A stretch of 38,617 bases of DNA from a virus: positions 1-38,617 of the IMG/VR virus record IMGVR_UViG_3300037961_001441; one strand, written 5' to 3'. Position numbers and translations under genes: made by a program. Position 1 is the first letter of the stretch. Every line of letters starts with the position of its first letter. The notes under the pieces were generated by a model. The model ran no database searches. It worked only from the letters and a program-made list of their open reading frames with translations, and was not told where the DNA came from. This document shows, piece by piece, positions 1-6,581 of this stretch.

Positions 1-6
1 TAATCT

Positions 7-34
7 CCCTCAGTTTCTGACTGGGGGTTTTTTT
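7..34 (+). terminator. Rho-independent terminator at left edge
   Basis: An 8-bp stem (CCCTCAGT, 7-14, with ACTGGGGG, 20-27, including one G-T pair) closes a 5-base loop and is followed by seven T's (28-34). It would end a forward transcript entering from the left, so the neighbouring gene outside the window is probably on the forward strand. Confidence 0.8.
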
Positions 35-433
35 ATGTTCCCTATATAAAGGTAGGCAAAACTACTTGCGACTCATTCTCAACTAACTAAAATTTAAAAA
101 AAATCTGGCATCTGTGTATACGTAAGTGTACTCCCCCCCTAGTGTCGCTTGCCCACGGTAGCCTTGGTTTTCTAAGGGTCTTTTTGCGCATAATATATAT
201 TATGTCTTTAGTGGGTGTTTTGTGGTTTTCGGTTAAGCCTTAGAAGTTAGACATAGATATGTTCATGTATATTTTTTTTTACCATAGAGATGACAAAATA
301 ACTGGTTATATTTTGCTAAGTTGTTTTTTTATGGGTCAATCGAGAGGGGGTGGGCGTACCTTTTCAAACAGATATAAAGGGGGTACTGGGGATTATTAAT
401 TATATTATCAATAAGTTAATGATTATTCAGGAT
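35..433. other. Gene-free region with a 16-bp palindrome
   Basis: I see no convincing gene in about 400 bases between the forward terminator and the reverse-strand terminator. It contains a perfect 16-bp AT-rich palindrome, CATAATATATATTATG, at 189-204, and several G-runs between about 340 and 395. No tRNA or attachment site was recognised. It may be a protein-binding or end region, but no function can be assigned. Confidence 0.5.
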
Positions 434-466
434 AAAGAAAAACCCCCCTCAAATTAATGAAGGGGG
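434..466 (-). terminator. Rho-independent terminator, copy 1 of a duplicated element
   Basis: On the reverse strand a GC-rich 6-bp stem (AGGGGG/CCCCCT, 461-466 with 444-449) with an 11-base loop is followed by a T-rich tract (434-442). It lies directly after the gene ending at 499. A very similar sequence ends the next gene upstream (943-974). Confidence 0.8.
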
Positions 467-498
467 CTAGGGAGGGATTCCTAAAAGTAGGCGTTTAT

Positions 499-882
499 TC
501 AGCTAAAATCTATTACAGGTGTAAAAGGTTTATCACTATCAGAAGATAACAAGCCGTTATCTTTTGCAATCGCATACTTCTTATTTTTATATCTTAAACC
601 ATCTTGAATTCTTAAAAGTTGGTCTTTCTCATAATCGTTGAAATAATCGAAGTCGTTACAATCTTCCAGAGCACCATACACCGCAAGCAATTCCTTAACG
701 GTCATATTCTCAATTTTACGCCTGTTGAAGTTATCACAATAAGCAAAAGCACTATGGAAACTTGCAATAGCGTCGTCCAAGGACTCGCACCTTGTGGGTG
801 ATATGCCTAAATTCCTGTAAAGATACCTAGAAAATAAAGTTTCTGTATAAGTATCGAATTCGTCTTTATTAAATTTTACCAT
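499..882 (-). CDS. Hypothetical protein, 127 aa
   Basis: No family is recognised. The product is acidic and soluble-looking, with no signal peptide or membrane segment, and many aromatic residues (repeated Asp-Tyr/Phe pairs near residues 70-85). The start is supported by AGGAG about 7 bases before the ATG. It is the last gene of the reverse-strand early cluster: it has its own candidate promoter (913-941) and is closed by the terminator at 434-466, so it may form a single-gene unit. Small unique proteins at the end of an early phage cluster are often host-takeover factors, but nothing in the sequence proves that here. Confidence 0.75.
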   Translation of the reverse strand: MVKFNKDEFDTYTETLFSRYLYRNLGISPTRCESLDDAIASFHSAFAYCDNFNRRKIENMTVKELLAVYGALEDCNDFDYFNDYEKDQLLRIQDGLRYKNKKYAIAKDNGLLSSDSDKPFTPVIDFS

Positions 883-912
883 AATTTTCTCCTGTATTTG
901 GTTTATGAATTT

Positions 913-941
913 AAATTAGTTTGATTTGTTTACTGGGTCAA
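913..941 (-). promoter_or_regulatory. Candidate sigma70-like promoter for the 499-882 gene
   Basis: On the reverse strand TTGACC (941-936) and TAATTT (918-913) are separated by 17 bases. The pair sits just after the terminator at 943-974 and about 30 bases before the next ATG, a sensible place to restart transcription. The -10 box is weak. Confidence 0.45.
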
Positions 942-942
942 G

Positions 943-974
943 AAAAAACCCCCTAAGAAATTAATCAAAGGGGG
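943..974 (-). terminator. Rho-independent terminator, copy 2 of a duplicated element
   Basis: The stem AGGGGG (969-974) with CCCCCT (949-954) on the reverse strand is followed by six T's (948-943). It ends the gene at 1002-1316. The block 941-999 resembles 434-492 over its length, including an AAGTAGGC at the same end. Confidence 0.8.
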
Positions 975-1001
975 CTACAGGGGAAAACCTGAAGTAGGCA
1001 A

Positions 1002-1316
1002 TTAATCGTCTTGCTTACCTTGTTTTTTTCTGTGAAGACTTTCAGCATATGCTTTTACCTTGGCAAAGTCTTCATTGGATAACTTGTCATTATCTGCTTT
1101 TATCTCTTTGTCCAGTTCCATTAATAACTGGGAAACATGGTCAGTAACATTATAGGACAGTTCGTTAAAAGTGCCCATGATTGCAACCTTACTGGGAATT
1201 TGGCAATCAAGAAATTCTCTATCCATCCATGCTTGCAGTCTTGTAATTATGTCAATGAATTCTTCTTGAGATTCTTTCTCTCTTTTAGTTTGTGGTCTAG
1301 TTCTTACATCAGTCAT
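1002..1316 (-). CDS. Hypothetical protein, 104 aa
   Basis: Unrecognised small charged protein, helical in appearance, with a Lys/Arg/Gln-rich tail (HRKKQGKQDD). No Cys pairs, signal peptide or membrane segment. Its ATG overlaps the end of the preceding gene (1309-1494) by 8 bases, so the two are probably translationally coupled, and a terminator follows directly. It belongs to the run of small reverse-strand genes that starts at 6548. Function unknown. Confidence 0.7.
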   Translation of the reverse strand: MTDVRTRPQTKREKESQEEFIDIITRLQAWMDREFLDCQIPSKVAIMGTFNELSYNVTDHVSQLLMELDKEIKADNDKLSNEDFAKVKAYAESLHRKKQGKQDD

Positions 1317-1494
1317 GTTTAACTCCTATTAAGTTATCAATCATATAATCAGTTTTAGCCTTGATACTTTGAAGGTCTTCAACCGCACTTTTTGTTGTGC
1401 TGTGATTTTCCATAATTGATTTGCCTATACATTGAAGGCGGTTTTGAATTGTCATTGTATATAATTTCAATTCGTTTATTTGTTCTAAAGTCAT
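1309..1494 (-). CDS. Hypothetical protein, 61 aa
   Basis: The reading frame is open upstream to 1632, but the ATG at 1494 is preferred: AAGGA lies about 9 bases before it and the longer start would overlap the DUF932-like gene. The product (beginning MTLEQINELKLY) is a small, mostly helical, charged protein with no recognised domain. It overlaps the next gene by 8 bases. Function unknown. Confidence 0.65.
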   Translation of the reverse strand: MTLEQINELKLYTMTIQNRLQCIGKSIMENHSTTKSAVEDLQSIKAKTDYMIDNLIGVKHD

Positions 1495-1517
1495 TAATCT
1501 TATCCTTGTTTTTTTTG

Positions 1518-1595
1518 TTAAAAGATTAATCCCAACAAGGCAATACCTAAAATAATCAGTACTGCCTTGTAAATGCCTGAGATTAGTTCGTACAT
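1518..1595 (-). CDS. Possible 25-aa membrane peptide
   Basis: A 25-codon frame starts at the ATG at 1595, just after the stop of the DUF932-like gene, and encodes a peptide that is almost entirely a hydrophobic helix (KAVLIILGIALLGLIF near its end). It fills most of the gap between two genes. No strong ribosome site is seen, so expression would depend on coupling to the upstream gene. Similar one-helix peptides occur at 4315-4431 and 6748-6834. It could be a chance frame. Confidence 0.4.
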   Translation of the reverse strand: MYELISGIYKAVLIILGIALLGLIF

Positions 1596-1597
1596 AA

Positions 1598-2725
1598 TTA
1601 ACTAGCCAATTCAGTGAATAATGGACTAGCAATAGCTTTTAAAACTCGACCCTCTCGTCTTAGTCTGGTCTCATGAACCTTACCTTTCTTCTGGGTCATG
1701 GTTTTGATTTGTCCCTCTTCATTCTCATAACTATCTAAAGAAGTCCCTGCATGAGTCGACCAGTTGGTCAAGGCATTGTAAAGGGTGTACAGATTTCTGG
1801 ACATACCAGTCTTCAATTCCTCTTCCCATTTATGAATGAGAAAGCCAAGTTCTTTTTGATTGTACTGTTTTGCAATGTCCTCATCCTTATCAATGGTTTC
1901 CTGTAGGCTATTAATATCGGATAATTTTTTCTTGCAAAGTACCTCTTTAAAAAATTCAATCACTTGCTCGTCACTTACTTTTGTATTTAACCATGCTCTA
2001 AACACATCGCCTTGATTTGCAAAGTTTGAAACAGCATTTTTAATCTTGCTTACTTCCTGCTTATAATCAAATCCAGAGGTATGTTTTTTCATGGCGTAGT
2101 ATTGTCTCTCGCCACCAAACACCATTGAGTTTCTACAATAATCACGATAAGCACCAGTAAAAACTTGAAACTTCCATGATGAATTTGTTGAGTTCAATAC
2201 ATCAATTCGCATACACAACTCGCCAGTCCCTTCAATATCAACTGTATGGTCAAGAAGGTGAATTGTCCTTACTGCTTTTGTGTCCTCTTCATATGTTCGG
2301 TCTTCAATGTGGACTCTTGCGGTTGATATGTCCTCACATTCTATTAACTGGGTTGTTACCTCTTCAAACAATGGTAAGTGGTCAACTAGCTTGTAATCTT
2401 TAGAGGGTAAACTAACGAAAGAGAATTTTTGTTCGCTCTCTTCATCTCTAAAAATGCCCTTCCTTCCTTCCACCTTCTGGAATTCTTGAGTGTAGGGGTT
2501 TAATGAATAAACATCACCTTCCGAAAATTTAGATTTAAAGATTGAATGGTCATTTATGTCGGAGTGCATTTTGAATTGTGAGTCCCAGTCAGTCCGTAGA
2601 ATTTCTTGGCTACTTTCTTGGTTGGGGTTGTGAAGGTCAACTTCTGTTGTCCCATGTTGTGGGGTTGGGTTTGTAAAGTCCTCTAAATCGGTTTGGACTG
2701 GGTTTTCTAAAATATCATTTTCCAT
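1598..2725 (-). CDS. DUF932-like phage protein, 375 aa
   Basis: The protein resembles the phage/plasmid DUF932 family: a central core with an aromatic- and arginine-rich stretch (near AYRDYCRNSMVFGG), followed by helices and a C-terminal segment with YTLYNALTNWSTHA, which matches the usual 'hN.hTxxxxH' signature of these proteins. Members are common in phages, and the biochemical role is not settled. An earlier in-frame ATG exists at 2806, but the ATG at 2725 has AAGGA nine bases upstream and is chosen. The first about 60 residues are acidic and low in structure. A 14-bp palindrome (2750-2763) lies just before the start. Family assignment is by pattern only. Confidence 0.65.
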   Translation of the reverse strand: MENDILENPVQTDLEDFTNPTPQHGTTEVDLHNPNQESSQEILRTDWDSQFKMHSDINDHSIFKSKFSEGDVYSLNPYTQEFQKVEGRKGIFRDEESEQKFSFVSLPSKDYKLVDHLPLFEEVTTQLIECEDISTARVHIEDRTYEEDTKAVRTIHLLDHTVDIEGTGELCMRIDVLNSTNSSWKFQVFTGAYRDYCRNSMVFGGERQYYAMKKHTSGFDYKQEVSKIKNAVSNFANQGDVFRAWLNTKVSDEQVIEFFKEVLCKKKLSDINSLQETIDKDEDIAKQYNQKELGFLIHKWEEELKTGMSRNLYTLYNALTNWSTHAGTSLDSYENEEGQIKTMTQKKGKVHETRLRREGRVLKAIASPLFTELAS

Positions 2726-2749
2726 GATTTTTTCCTTATGTAATAAAAG

Positions 2750-2763
2750 AGAGAAATTTCTCT
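2750..2763. promoter_or_regulatory. 14-bp palindrome upstream of the DUF932-like gene
   Basis: AGAGAAATTTCTCT is a perfect inverted repeat 25 bases upstream of the start at 2725. It could be an operator, or a weak hairpin in the leader. Confidence 0.35.
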
Positions 2764-2783
2764 TTTTTCTGATTATCACTTTC

Positions 2784-2809
2784 AGGGTGTTCGTTTTCGT
2801 AGTCAAGGA
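2784..2809 (+). repeat. Dispersed repeat, copy 1 (partner at 6716-6740)
   Basis: AGGGTGTTCGTTTT, then CGTA, then GTCAAGGA. The same two blocks occur at 6716-6740 with a 3-base spacer. It lies between two reverse-strand genes. Read on the reverse strand it begins CCTTGAC, like a -35 box, but no good -10 lies at the right distance in either copy. Confidence 0.6.
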
Positions 2810-3493
2810 TTAATGTTTAAAAAATCCGATTATTGTTTTTCTTTTGTTATGTGAGCAAAGTTTACAATCCAAACATTTTATATTATGGGTTTGTTCAGGA
2901 CATATTGTAATGTGTTTACCTTGTGGCGTTTTTATATCTGAGGGATTTGCTGACAATTTCTCAAATTGTGTTTTTGTAAATGGTAAGACAACAGTTGTCG
3001 GAATTTTGGTATCTGACAAAATGTCGGCTTGTTCGAGTGTATCTGCTGACAAGTTAATTGTGAAGCCTTTATTGTTTGCATATCTAATTAAATTAAGATT
3101 ATGTTCTGACAATTTTCTTTTCTTACCTGACAAAATTGTGTGGTGGTGTGTGTAACAAATAACCTTACCACCCCTATTTGCTTTTACAAGTTGCTTTAGT
3201 TTCTTAGCATCAATTTTGTTTTTCTTAACTACCAAATCACCGACTACATTGTGTCGCCATAAACCTTGTCTGTTATGTTTTCTAAAGTAATAAACTTGTT
3301 TTACAAATTCATCCCAGTTGTCAATATTGTCTTCACTGTATCTGTTCCAGTGTAGGCGAATGGGAAAGTTATCTCCATAACAACCATTCTTTTTGAGGCT
3401 ACAAGAAGTCGGACAAGTTTGTCTTGGACTGTAAGAAGTAGGCATTGCTCCCACCTTCTTTGATTGTGTATTGGTTACGAATTTGTAAGTCAT
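2810..3493 (-). CDS. Cysteine-rich GP88-like protein, 227 aa
   Basis: Near the N terminus (residues about 26-40) is TCPTSCSLKKNGCYG, a CP-x-x-C ... GCYG pattern like that of phage 'gene product 88' proteins. The C terminus carries a second cluster (CPEQ...CLDCKLC, about residues 199-216). The spacing suggests a bound metal or iron-sulphur cluster. The middle has alternating helices and strands (VICYTHHHT, TINLSADTLEQ, PTTVVLPF) consistent with a barrel-like fold. Biochemical role is unknown; a radical-chemistry or nucleic-acid role is speculation. A good promoter (3515-3542) and AGGAGA before the ATG indicate its own transcription start. The gene contains five CTGACAA motifs on its non-coding strand, read as Leu-Ser codons. 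Confidence 0.6.
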   Translation of the reverse strand: MTYKFVTNTQSKKVGAMPTSYSPRQTCPTSCSLKKNGCYGDNFPIRLHWNRYSEDNIDNWDEFVKQVYYFRKHNRQGLWRHNVVGDLVVKKNKIDAKKLKQLVKANRGGKVICYTHHHTILSGKKRKLSEHNLNLIRYANNKGFTINLSADTLEQADILSDTKIPTTVVLPFTKTQFEKLSANPSDIKTPQGKHITICPEQTHNIKCLDCKLCSHNKRKTIIGFFKH

Positions 3494-3514
3494 TATTTTT
3501 TTCTCCTACATTCC

Positions 3515-3542
3515 CTTATATAATATAATTAAACCTTGTCAA
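3515..3542 (-). promoter_or_regulatory. Strong sigma70-like promoter
   Basis: On the reverse strand TTGACA (3542-3537) is followed after 16 bases by TATAAG (3520-3515) and GGG. The arrangement matches the promoter at 6582-6610, which has the same TATAAGGG. It is 20-odd bases before the ATG at 3493. Confidence 0.7.
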
Positions 3543-3718
3543 TAATATTTTTGATTTTTTTCTTCTGCTTTCTCAAGTAAGAATTCTCTCTTTTGTTCAT
3601 CAGTCATATTGTAGTTACGAAAAACATCTTCAAGTGTGCTTTCTATACCTAAGAAACCAAGTAACTCTTCATTAGTATATGCTGACAAAGGCTTTTCATT
3701 TTTAGGGTCAAATGACAT
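3539..3718 (-). CDS. Hypothetical acidic protein, 59 aa
   Basis: The start at 3718 is chosen because AGGAG lies 9 bases upstream; longer readings would run inside the upstream gene. The product (beginning MSFDPKNEKPLS) is small, acidic and helical, ending in a charged EEKNQKYY tail. It starts two bases after the upstream gene's stop, so the two form a coupled pair. No family recognised. One CTGACAAA lies within it, read in reverse as Leu-Ser. Confidence 0.65.
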   Translation of the reverse strand: MSFDPKNEKPLSAYTNEELLGFLGIESTLEDVFRNYNMTDEQKREFLLEKAEEKNQKYY

Positions 3719-3719
3719 A

Positions 3720-4061
3720 TTATGCACTCCTATGTAATTTTCTATTCCAATAATAAATAGGATGTCCTTTTTTCTTACCTGACAAAATAGCATCTTGTGT
3801 GTACATATCACCACATTTGACAAAAGCCGTTTTGCTGATGACAAAGCTTCTGTAGTGCTTAGCTGACAAATCGTAAGCAGTGAAGGTGTAATCCTTAGCT
3901 GTACTTTCGCCACCCTTTAAATGTTTCTTGACATTTAAATGTAAACTTCCATAGTTTTCGTACCTACCTTTACTCTGCGAATAATACCTGACACTGAAGA
4001 AACAATCTCCTACAATGTCTCTCAAGTTTTCTTTAAATCTTTTGTTTACATCATCAACCAT
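3720..4061 (-). CDS. Hypothetical protein, 113 aa
   Basis: A basic protein with beta-rich appearance in the middle (FFSVRYYSQ, GSLHLNVKK, KDYTFTAYDLS) and no recognised domain. GGGAG precedes the ATG, and a candidate promoter lies at 4096-4125. The gene carries CTGACAAA at 3779 and 3863 plus TTGACAAA at 3817 and ATGACAAA at 3838 on the non-coding strand. The Leu-Ser-Gly and Leu-Ser-Ala pairs in the protein come from the two CTGACAAA copies. Function unknown. Confidence 0.7.
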   Translation of the reverse strand: MVDDVNKRFKENLRDIVGDCFFSVRYYSQSKGRYENYGSLHLNVKKHLKGGESTAKDYTFTAYDLSAKHYRSFVISKTAFVKCGDMYTQDAILSGKKKGHPIYYWNRKLHRSA

Positions 4062-4095
4062 ATTAAAAAACTCCCTATAATAATAACTATAACTC

Positions 4096-4125
4096 TATAT
4101 ACCATAATAATTATATCCATGTCAA
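4096..4125 (-). promoter_or_regulatory. Candidate sigma70-like promoter
   Basis: On the reverse strand TTGACA (4125-4120) is followed by TATATA (4101-4096) after 18 bases. It sits at the end of the 42-aa gene and before the ATG at 4061. Confidence 0.55.
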
Positions 4126-4128
4126 CCT

Positions 4129-4257
4129 CTATTTTCTTTTATACCATTTTCTAGTTACTTCATCAAAGTAAATGTTTTCTAAATCTACCCTTTGAGGTCT
4201 ATGCGAATACCTTTTACCTTTCGATTTTTTCTTACCTTCGATAAGTCGCTTTGCCAT
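4129..4257 (-). CDS. Small basic protein, 42 aa
   Basis: Begins MAKRLIEGKKKSKGKR and ends WYKRK; about a third of residues are Lys or Arg. GGGAG lies about 8 bases before the ATG, which makes translation credible despite the small size. A compact, strongly basic protein could bind nucleic acid, but there is no recognised fold. It sits between the one-helix membrane peptide (4315-4431) and the promoter for the next gene. Confidence 0.6.
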   Translation of the reverse strand: MAKRLIEGKKKSKGKRYSHRPQRVDLENIYFDEVTRKWYKRK

Positions 4258-4314
4258 TGTTCACTCTCCCATTTCTCGTAGCTACGAAGCCACTGTTTTG
4301 TTTTTGTGTTTACT

Positions 4315-4431
4315 TTACCTTTTATCATTTTGTTCTGTCTTCAAGAATATGTAAATTACAAGTAGAGCTGTAAACAAAAGTATAAACGAACAACCCCAAC
4401 CAAACATTAAAGATACTGTTACTAAGTCCAT
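4315..4431 (-). CDS. One-helix membrane protein, 38 aa
   Basis: The peptide (start MDLVTVSLMFGWG) has one central hydrophobic segment of about 22 residues and a charged tail (KTEQNDKR), giving an N-out, C-in or reversed single-span protein. Its ATG shares a base with the stop of the previous gene (TAATG), a typical translational coupling, which supports it as a real gene. It could be a holin-like or host-membrane factor; no family is recognised. Confidence 0.6.
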   Translation of the reverse strand: MDLVTVSLMFGWGCSFILLFTALLVIYIFLKTEQNDKR

Positions 4432-4664
4432 TAGGGCAACCTCTTTACAAACTCTGCCTGCTCATCTGAGGCTACTCTCCGCCTTGACAATTCTTTTGCT
4501 ATCCTATCTAACAAAGTAATTATATCTTCTCTGATACTTGCAGTGCCACCGCCCCTTTGTAATCTAAGAAGGGCATGAAGTTCATGCTGTGCAAACTCAT
4601 ACTCTTCTGTAAGAGTTCCTAACCTAATTAGCTTTTCGTACTTGCTTAAATCTATGCTCATCAT
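4431..4664 (-). CDS. Hypothetical helical protein, 77 aa
   Basis: A charged, helix-rich small protein with Arg-Arg-Arg near the C terminus and Arg-Gly-Gly-Gly in the middle. Two adjacent ATG codons (4664 and 4661) follow GGGAGAG, and either could be used. It overlaps the end of the zinc-ribbon gene (to 4624) by 41 bases in another frame, and its stop overlaps the start of the membrane peptide. Function unknown. Confidence 0.65.
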   Translation of the reverse strand: MMSIDLSKYEKLIRLGTLTEEYEFAQHELHALLRLQRGGGTASIREDIITLLDRIAKELSRRRVASDEQAEFVKRLP

Positions 4665-4779
4665 ATCTCTCCCTTAAGTGTGGTGTCTTTTGTTCTATGT
4701 AACATTTAGCACACCACAATCTGTCTGTTCTATTATCTACAATATCTGCCCTGTCATCACAGTAATCACATTTTCTCAT
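4624..4779 (-). CDS. Small zinc-ribbon protein, 51 aa
   Basis: The protein begins MRKCDYCDDRA and has a second pair, CAKCY, at residues 23-26, so four cysteines in C-x2-C pairs about 16 residues apart can bind one zinc ion. A strong GGAGGA lies just before the ATG. The tail is basic. Such mini zinc-ribbons in phages often bind DNA, RNA or RNA polymerase, but the partner is unknown. A long hairpin (4799-4845) lies 20 bases upstream and would form in its leader RNA. Confidence 0.65.
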   Translation of the reverse strand: MRKCDYCDDRADIVDNRTDRLWCAKCYIEQKTPHLRERYDEHRFKQVRKAN

Positions 4780-4798
4780 CTATTCCTCCCTTAGGTTC

Positions 4799-4845
4799 GA
4801 CAACAGACAAGGGGAAAAATAATGATAAAAACCTTGTCTGCTGTC
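4799..4845. other. 14-bp inverted repeat / hairpin
   Basis: GACAACAGACAAGG (4799-4812) pairs with CCTTGTCTGCTGTC (4832-4845) with one G-T type mismatch around a 19-base A-rich loop. No T-tract follows on either strand, so it is not a standard terminator. It could be a leader hairpin for the zinc-ribbon gene, a processing site or a protein-binding site. Confidence 0.65.
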
Positions 4846-5421
4846 CGTCTTAGTTTTGGTATCCATCTGTCTGTCCTATTTCAACAGGGTCTACGGATTT
4901 TTAATTAACTAAGACAATCCTTTTTGCAAGTAGGAGGGGACTGATAACCTCTTGCTCACGAGATTGAATCGCCCCTACTACTCTATTGGCTTACGAAGGA
5001 CTGGTCTGCGTTTAAGTTTACCTTCGCTATTTAACTACGCCTTTAACTAGTATTACCTTTTCGTAGCACCAAATTCTTATAACTCCCAGTAGTAAGTAAA
5101 TTGCATATCAGGAGCGACCTGATGGAGTATCTTTTTAAACACTTACCCCTAGATTTCAGTGTCCTTACTAATGGGTATCCTAGCTAGGATAATTTTTTTT
5201 ATAGCTTGTAGTCTAGGCACGCAACTGTTTTAACTACCAACTTAGCCCACCCTTACACGAGTCTCAACCTCAGCCTCTTGTAGGTACTATAATTCTTTAT
5301 AACTTGGCATTGATAGGTAATCTTTTGGGGAATACTTTTAATGGGTTTTCTCCTTTGTTTAAGGGTTACACCACAGACTTTCACTGCCTTTCCCAACCAA
5401 GTCAATTTTTTTAACTCCTTA
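4846..5421. ncRNA. Candidate structured non-coding region
   Basis: This stretch has no credible gene on either strand although the flanks are densely coding. It holds several inverted repeats: 4930-4939 with 4972-4981 (10 bp, one mismatch) enclosing 4950-4954 with 4959-4963; 4994-4999 with 5021-5026; 5107-5112 with 5118-5123; and a 16-bp perfect palindrome at 5176-5191 followed by T's. Base composition is less AT-skewed than the other gaps. I could not match it to tmRNA, RNase P RNA, a tRNA or a group I intron core. Strand is uncertain: the T-tract fits a forward transcript ending near 5200, while the flanking operon reads in reverse. Confidence 0.4.
5176..5200 (+). terminator. Palindrome with T-tract, possible forward terminator
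   Basis: TATCCTAGCTAGGATA (5176-5191) is a perfect palindrome able to form a 6-bp stem with an AGCT loop, followed by A and eight T's (5193-5200). The stem is AT-rich, so strength is doubtful. There is no forward gene before it, which is why a forward non-coding transcript is considered. Confidence 0.45.
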
Positions 5422-5607
5422 CTAACTAAATTTAAAGTCTACATCATAATCACGAAAAGGATATTTTGATGATGTAATTTCTCTTCTCATATATTCACAA
5501 GCTGATTCCCAACTTGGTTCATCACAGACTTGTAAACTGATTTTCATAGTCATTGTTACTGACCACTCTTCACCTTCTTCCCATTCTCCTTCTTCATTTG
5601 TTTCCAT
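5422..5607 (-). CDS. Hypothetical acidic protein, 61 aa
   Basis: Begins METNEEGEWEEGEEW, a very acidic N terminus rich in Glu and Trp, followed by a short beta-like segment (VTMTMKISLQVC). No family is recognised. It lies 10 bases after the preceding gene in the reverse-strand operon and is the last gene before the 640-base gene-free stretch. Small acidic phage proteins can act as DNA mimics, but that is only a thought here. Confidence 0.6.
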   Translation of the reverse strand: METNEEGEWEEGEEWSVTMTMKISLQVCDEPSWESACEYMRREITSSKYPFRDYDVDFKFS

Positions 5608-5617
5608 AATTTACTCC

Positions 5618-5998
5618 CTACTTTACTTCAAACTTCTTTGAAACTTCATTAATAATATCATCTATGTTTTCGTGGCTAGACAATTCCATAAGATGTAGTT
5701 CATCTACAACCTTATATCGTAATTCATATCCAACAAATTTAGTTTTACCTGTTTCTGTTTCTATATGAATAAAGTCTAAATCTTCACCAAAAATTTTTTC
5801 AACTAAATCACCTTGCATACTTTGATATTCATCTCTTAAAACATCATACTTTTTCCACATAGCATCTGCTTTGTCCTTAGCCTTTTTGTATTTAACAAAT
5901 GCAGGGTTTTTTGCTACTGATTTTGATTTAAAGTTACTTCCAACTTTTTTAACTATTTTTTCGGCTATCAGTTCTTTTTGCCTGTTCGTTATTCTCAT
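5618..5998 (-). CDS. Hypothetical helical protein, 126 aa
   Basis: The ATG at 5998 is chosen over 6019 because AGGAGA lies 7 bases upstream of it. The protein (start MRITNRQKELIAEKIVKK) has a long basic helical first half (many Lys up to about residue 50), then a coiled-coil-like stretch and an acidic C-terminal half with the strand pattern TKFVGYELRYKVV. It overlaps the preceding gene by 50 bases. No domain recognised. Confidence 0.65.
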   Translation of the reverse strand: MRITNRQKELIAEKIVKKVGSNFKSKSVAKNPAFVKYKKAKDKADAMWKKYDVLRDEYQSMQGDLVEKIFGEDLDFIHIETETGKTKFVGYELRYKVVDELHLMELSSHENIDDIINEVSKKFEVK

Positions 5999-6173
5999 TA
6001 TTGTTTCTCCTAAGTTCATTTAAAAATGTTACTATCACATTGATGTCTGCTACTTTGTATTCTAATTCAGTCAATGCCTTCTCAATGCGATTTACTCTAG
6101 CATTAACTTTTTCGGCTTCTTTGTCAACACCTAAAATATTTTTTATTATTTTAATCACTTCCTGTGCACCCAT
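5949..6173 (-). CDS. Hypothetical coiled-coil protein, 74 aa
   Basis: A short helical protein with a heptad-like middle (VNARVNRIEKALTELEYKV) and an Asn-rich tail. It overlaps both neighbours (19 bases with the upstream gene, 50 with the downstream one) in different frames, and no clear ribosome site precedes its ATG, so translation probably depends on coupling. The overlap at the 3' end makes its last 16 residues share DNA with the next gene's start. Function unknown. Confidence 0.55.
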   Translation of the reverse strand: MGAQEVIKIIKNILGVDKEAEKVNARVNRIEKALTELEYKVADINVIVTFLNELRRNNNENNEQAKRTDSRKNS

Positions 6174-6352
6174 AGATTACCATGTTTATCTTCTTTCCAT
6201 TCTTGTACACGAATATTTCTTACTCTATAATTTAAATCGTCAAGCCATGATTTAATTTCATTTTCAATATGTACCGTATCAAAAAAATTTTCATCATCTT
6301 CTAGTAAATTATCATCTCTATCTAAGTCAAATTCTACATTAAACTTTGCCAT
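6155..6352 (-). CDS. Hypothetical acidic protein, 65 aa
   Basis: Begins MAKFNVEFDLDRDDNLLEDD and is strongly acidic in its first half, with a more basic C terminus (VQEWKEDKHGNLWVHRK). The strand-like start resembles small beta-alpha phage proteins, but no family is recognised. It overlaps the upstream gene by 14 bases and the downstream one by 19 bases. Confidence 0.6.
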   Translation of the reverse strand: MAKFNVEFDLDRDDNLLEDDENFFDTVHIENEIKSWLDDLNYRVRNIRVQEWKEDKHGNLWVHRK

Positions 6353-6548
6353 TATGTTTCTCCCACTTCAAAGCATTGTCTGAAAAGTTTTTTAATCTAA
6401 CTAAAACTTCTTCTTTATAAAAACCTCTGCCGATAGCATCATCACCAAAAGCTATTTCATAAACTTCTTCAATAAATTCTCTATCTGACATAGCACCTTT
6501 CCATTGTTCATGAAACATATCTATTTGTTGTTTAGTTATATCTGTCAT
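6339..6548 (-). CDS. Hypothetical protein, 69 aa, first gene of the early reverse operon
   Basis: A small, soluble, mildly acidic protein (start MTDITKQQIDMFHEQW) without a recognised domain. It is the first gene after the promoter at 6582-6610, with AGGAG seven bases before its ATG, so it is probably among the earliest and most highly expressed phage products. Chained overlaps with the following genes suggest one polycistronic message. Confidence 0.7.
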   Translation of the reverse strand: MTDITKQQIDMFHEQWKGAMSDREFIEEVYEIAFGDDAIGRGFYKEEVLVRLKNFSDNALKWEKHNGKV

Positions 6549-6581
6549 TACTTCTCCTAATTATAATTATTAACTATAACC

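Noticed and set aside
340-395. G-quadruplex in the left gap
   Set aside because: Runs of G are present, but the loops are very uneven, so there is little support.
4484-4489. TTGACA on the forward strand as a promoter for the candidate RNA
   Set aside because: The nearest -10-like sequence is at an unsuitable spacing (15 bases) and it lies inside reverse genes.
4846-5421. Group I intron or tRNA in the gene-free region
   Set aside because: A T-loop-like GATTCAATC on the reverse strand lacks a proper acceptor stem, and an AGACTACA resembling the P7 strand has no partner strand; flanking genes are not split.
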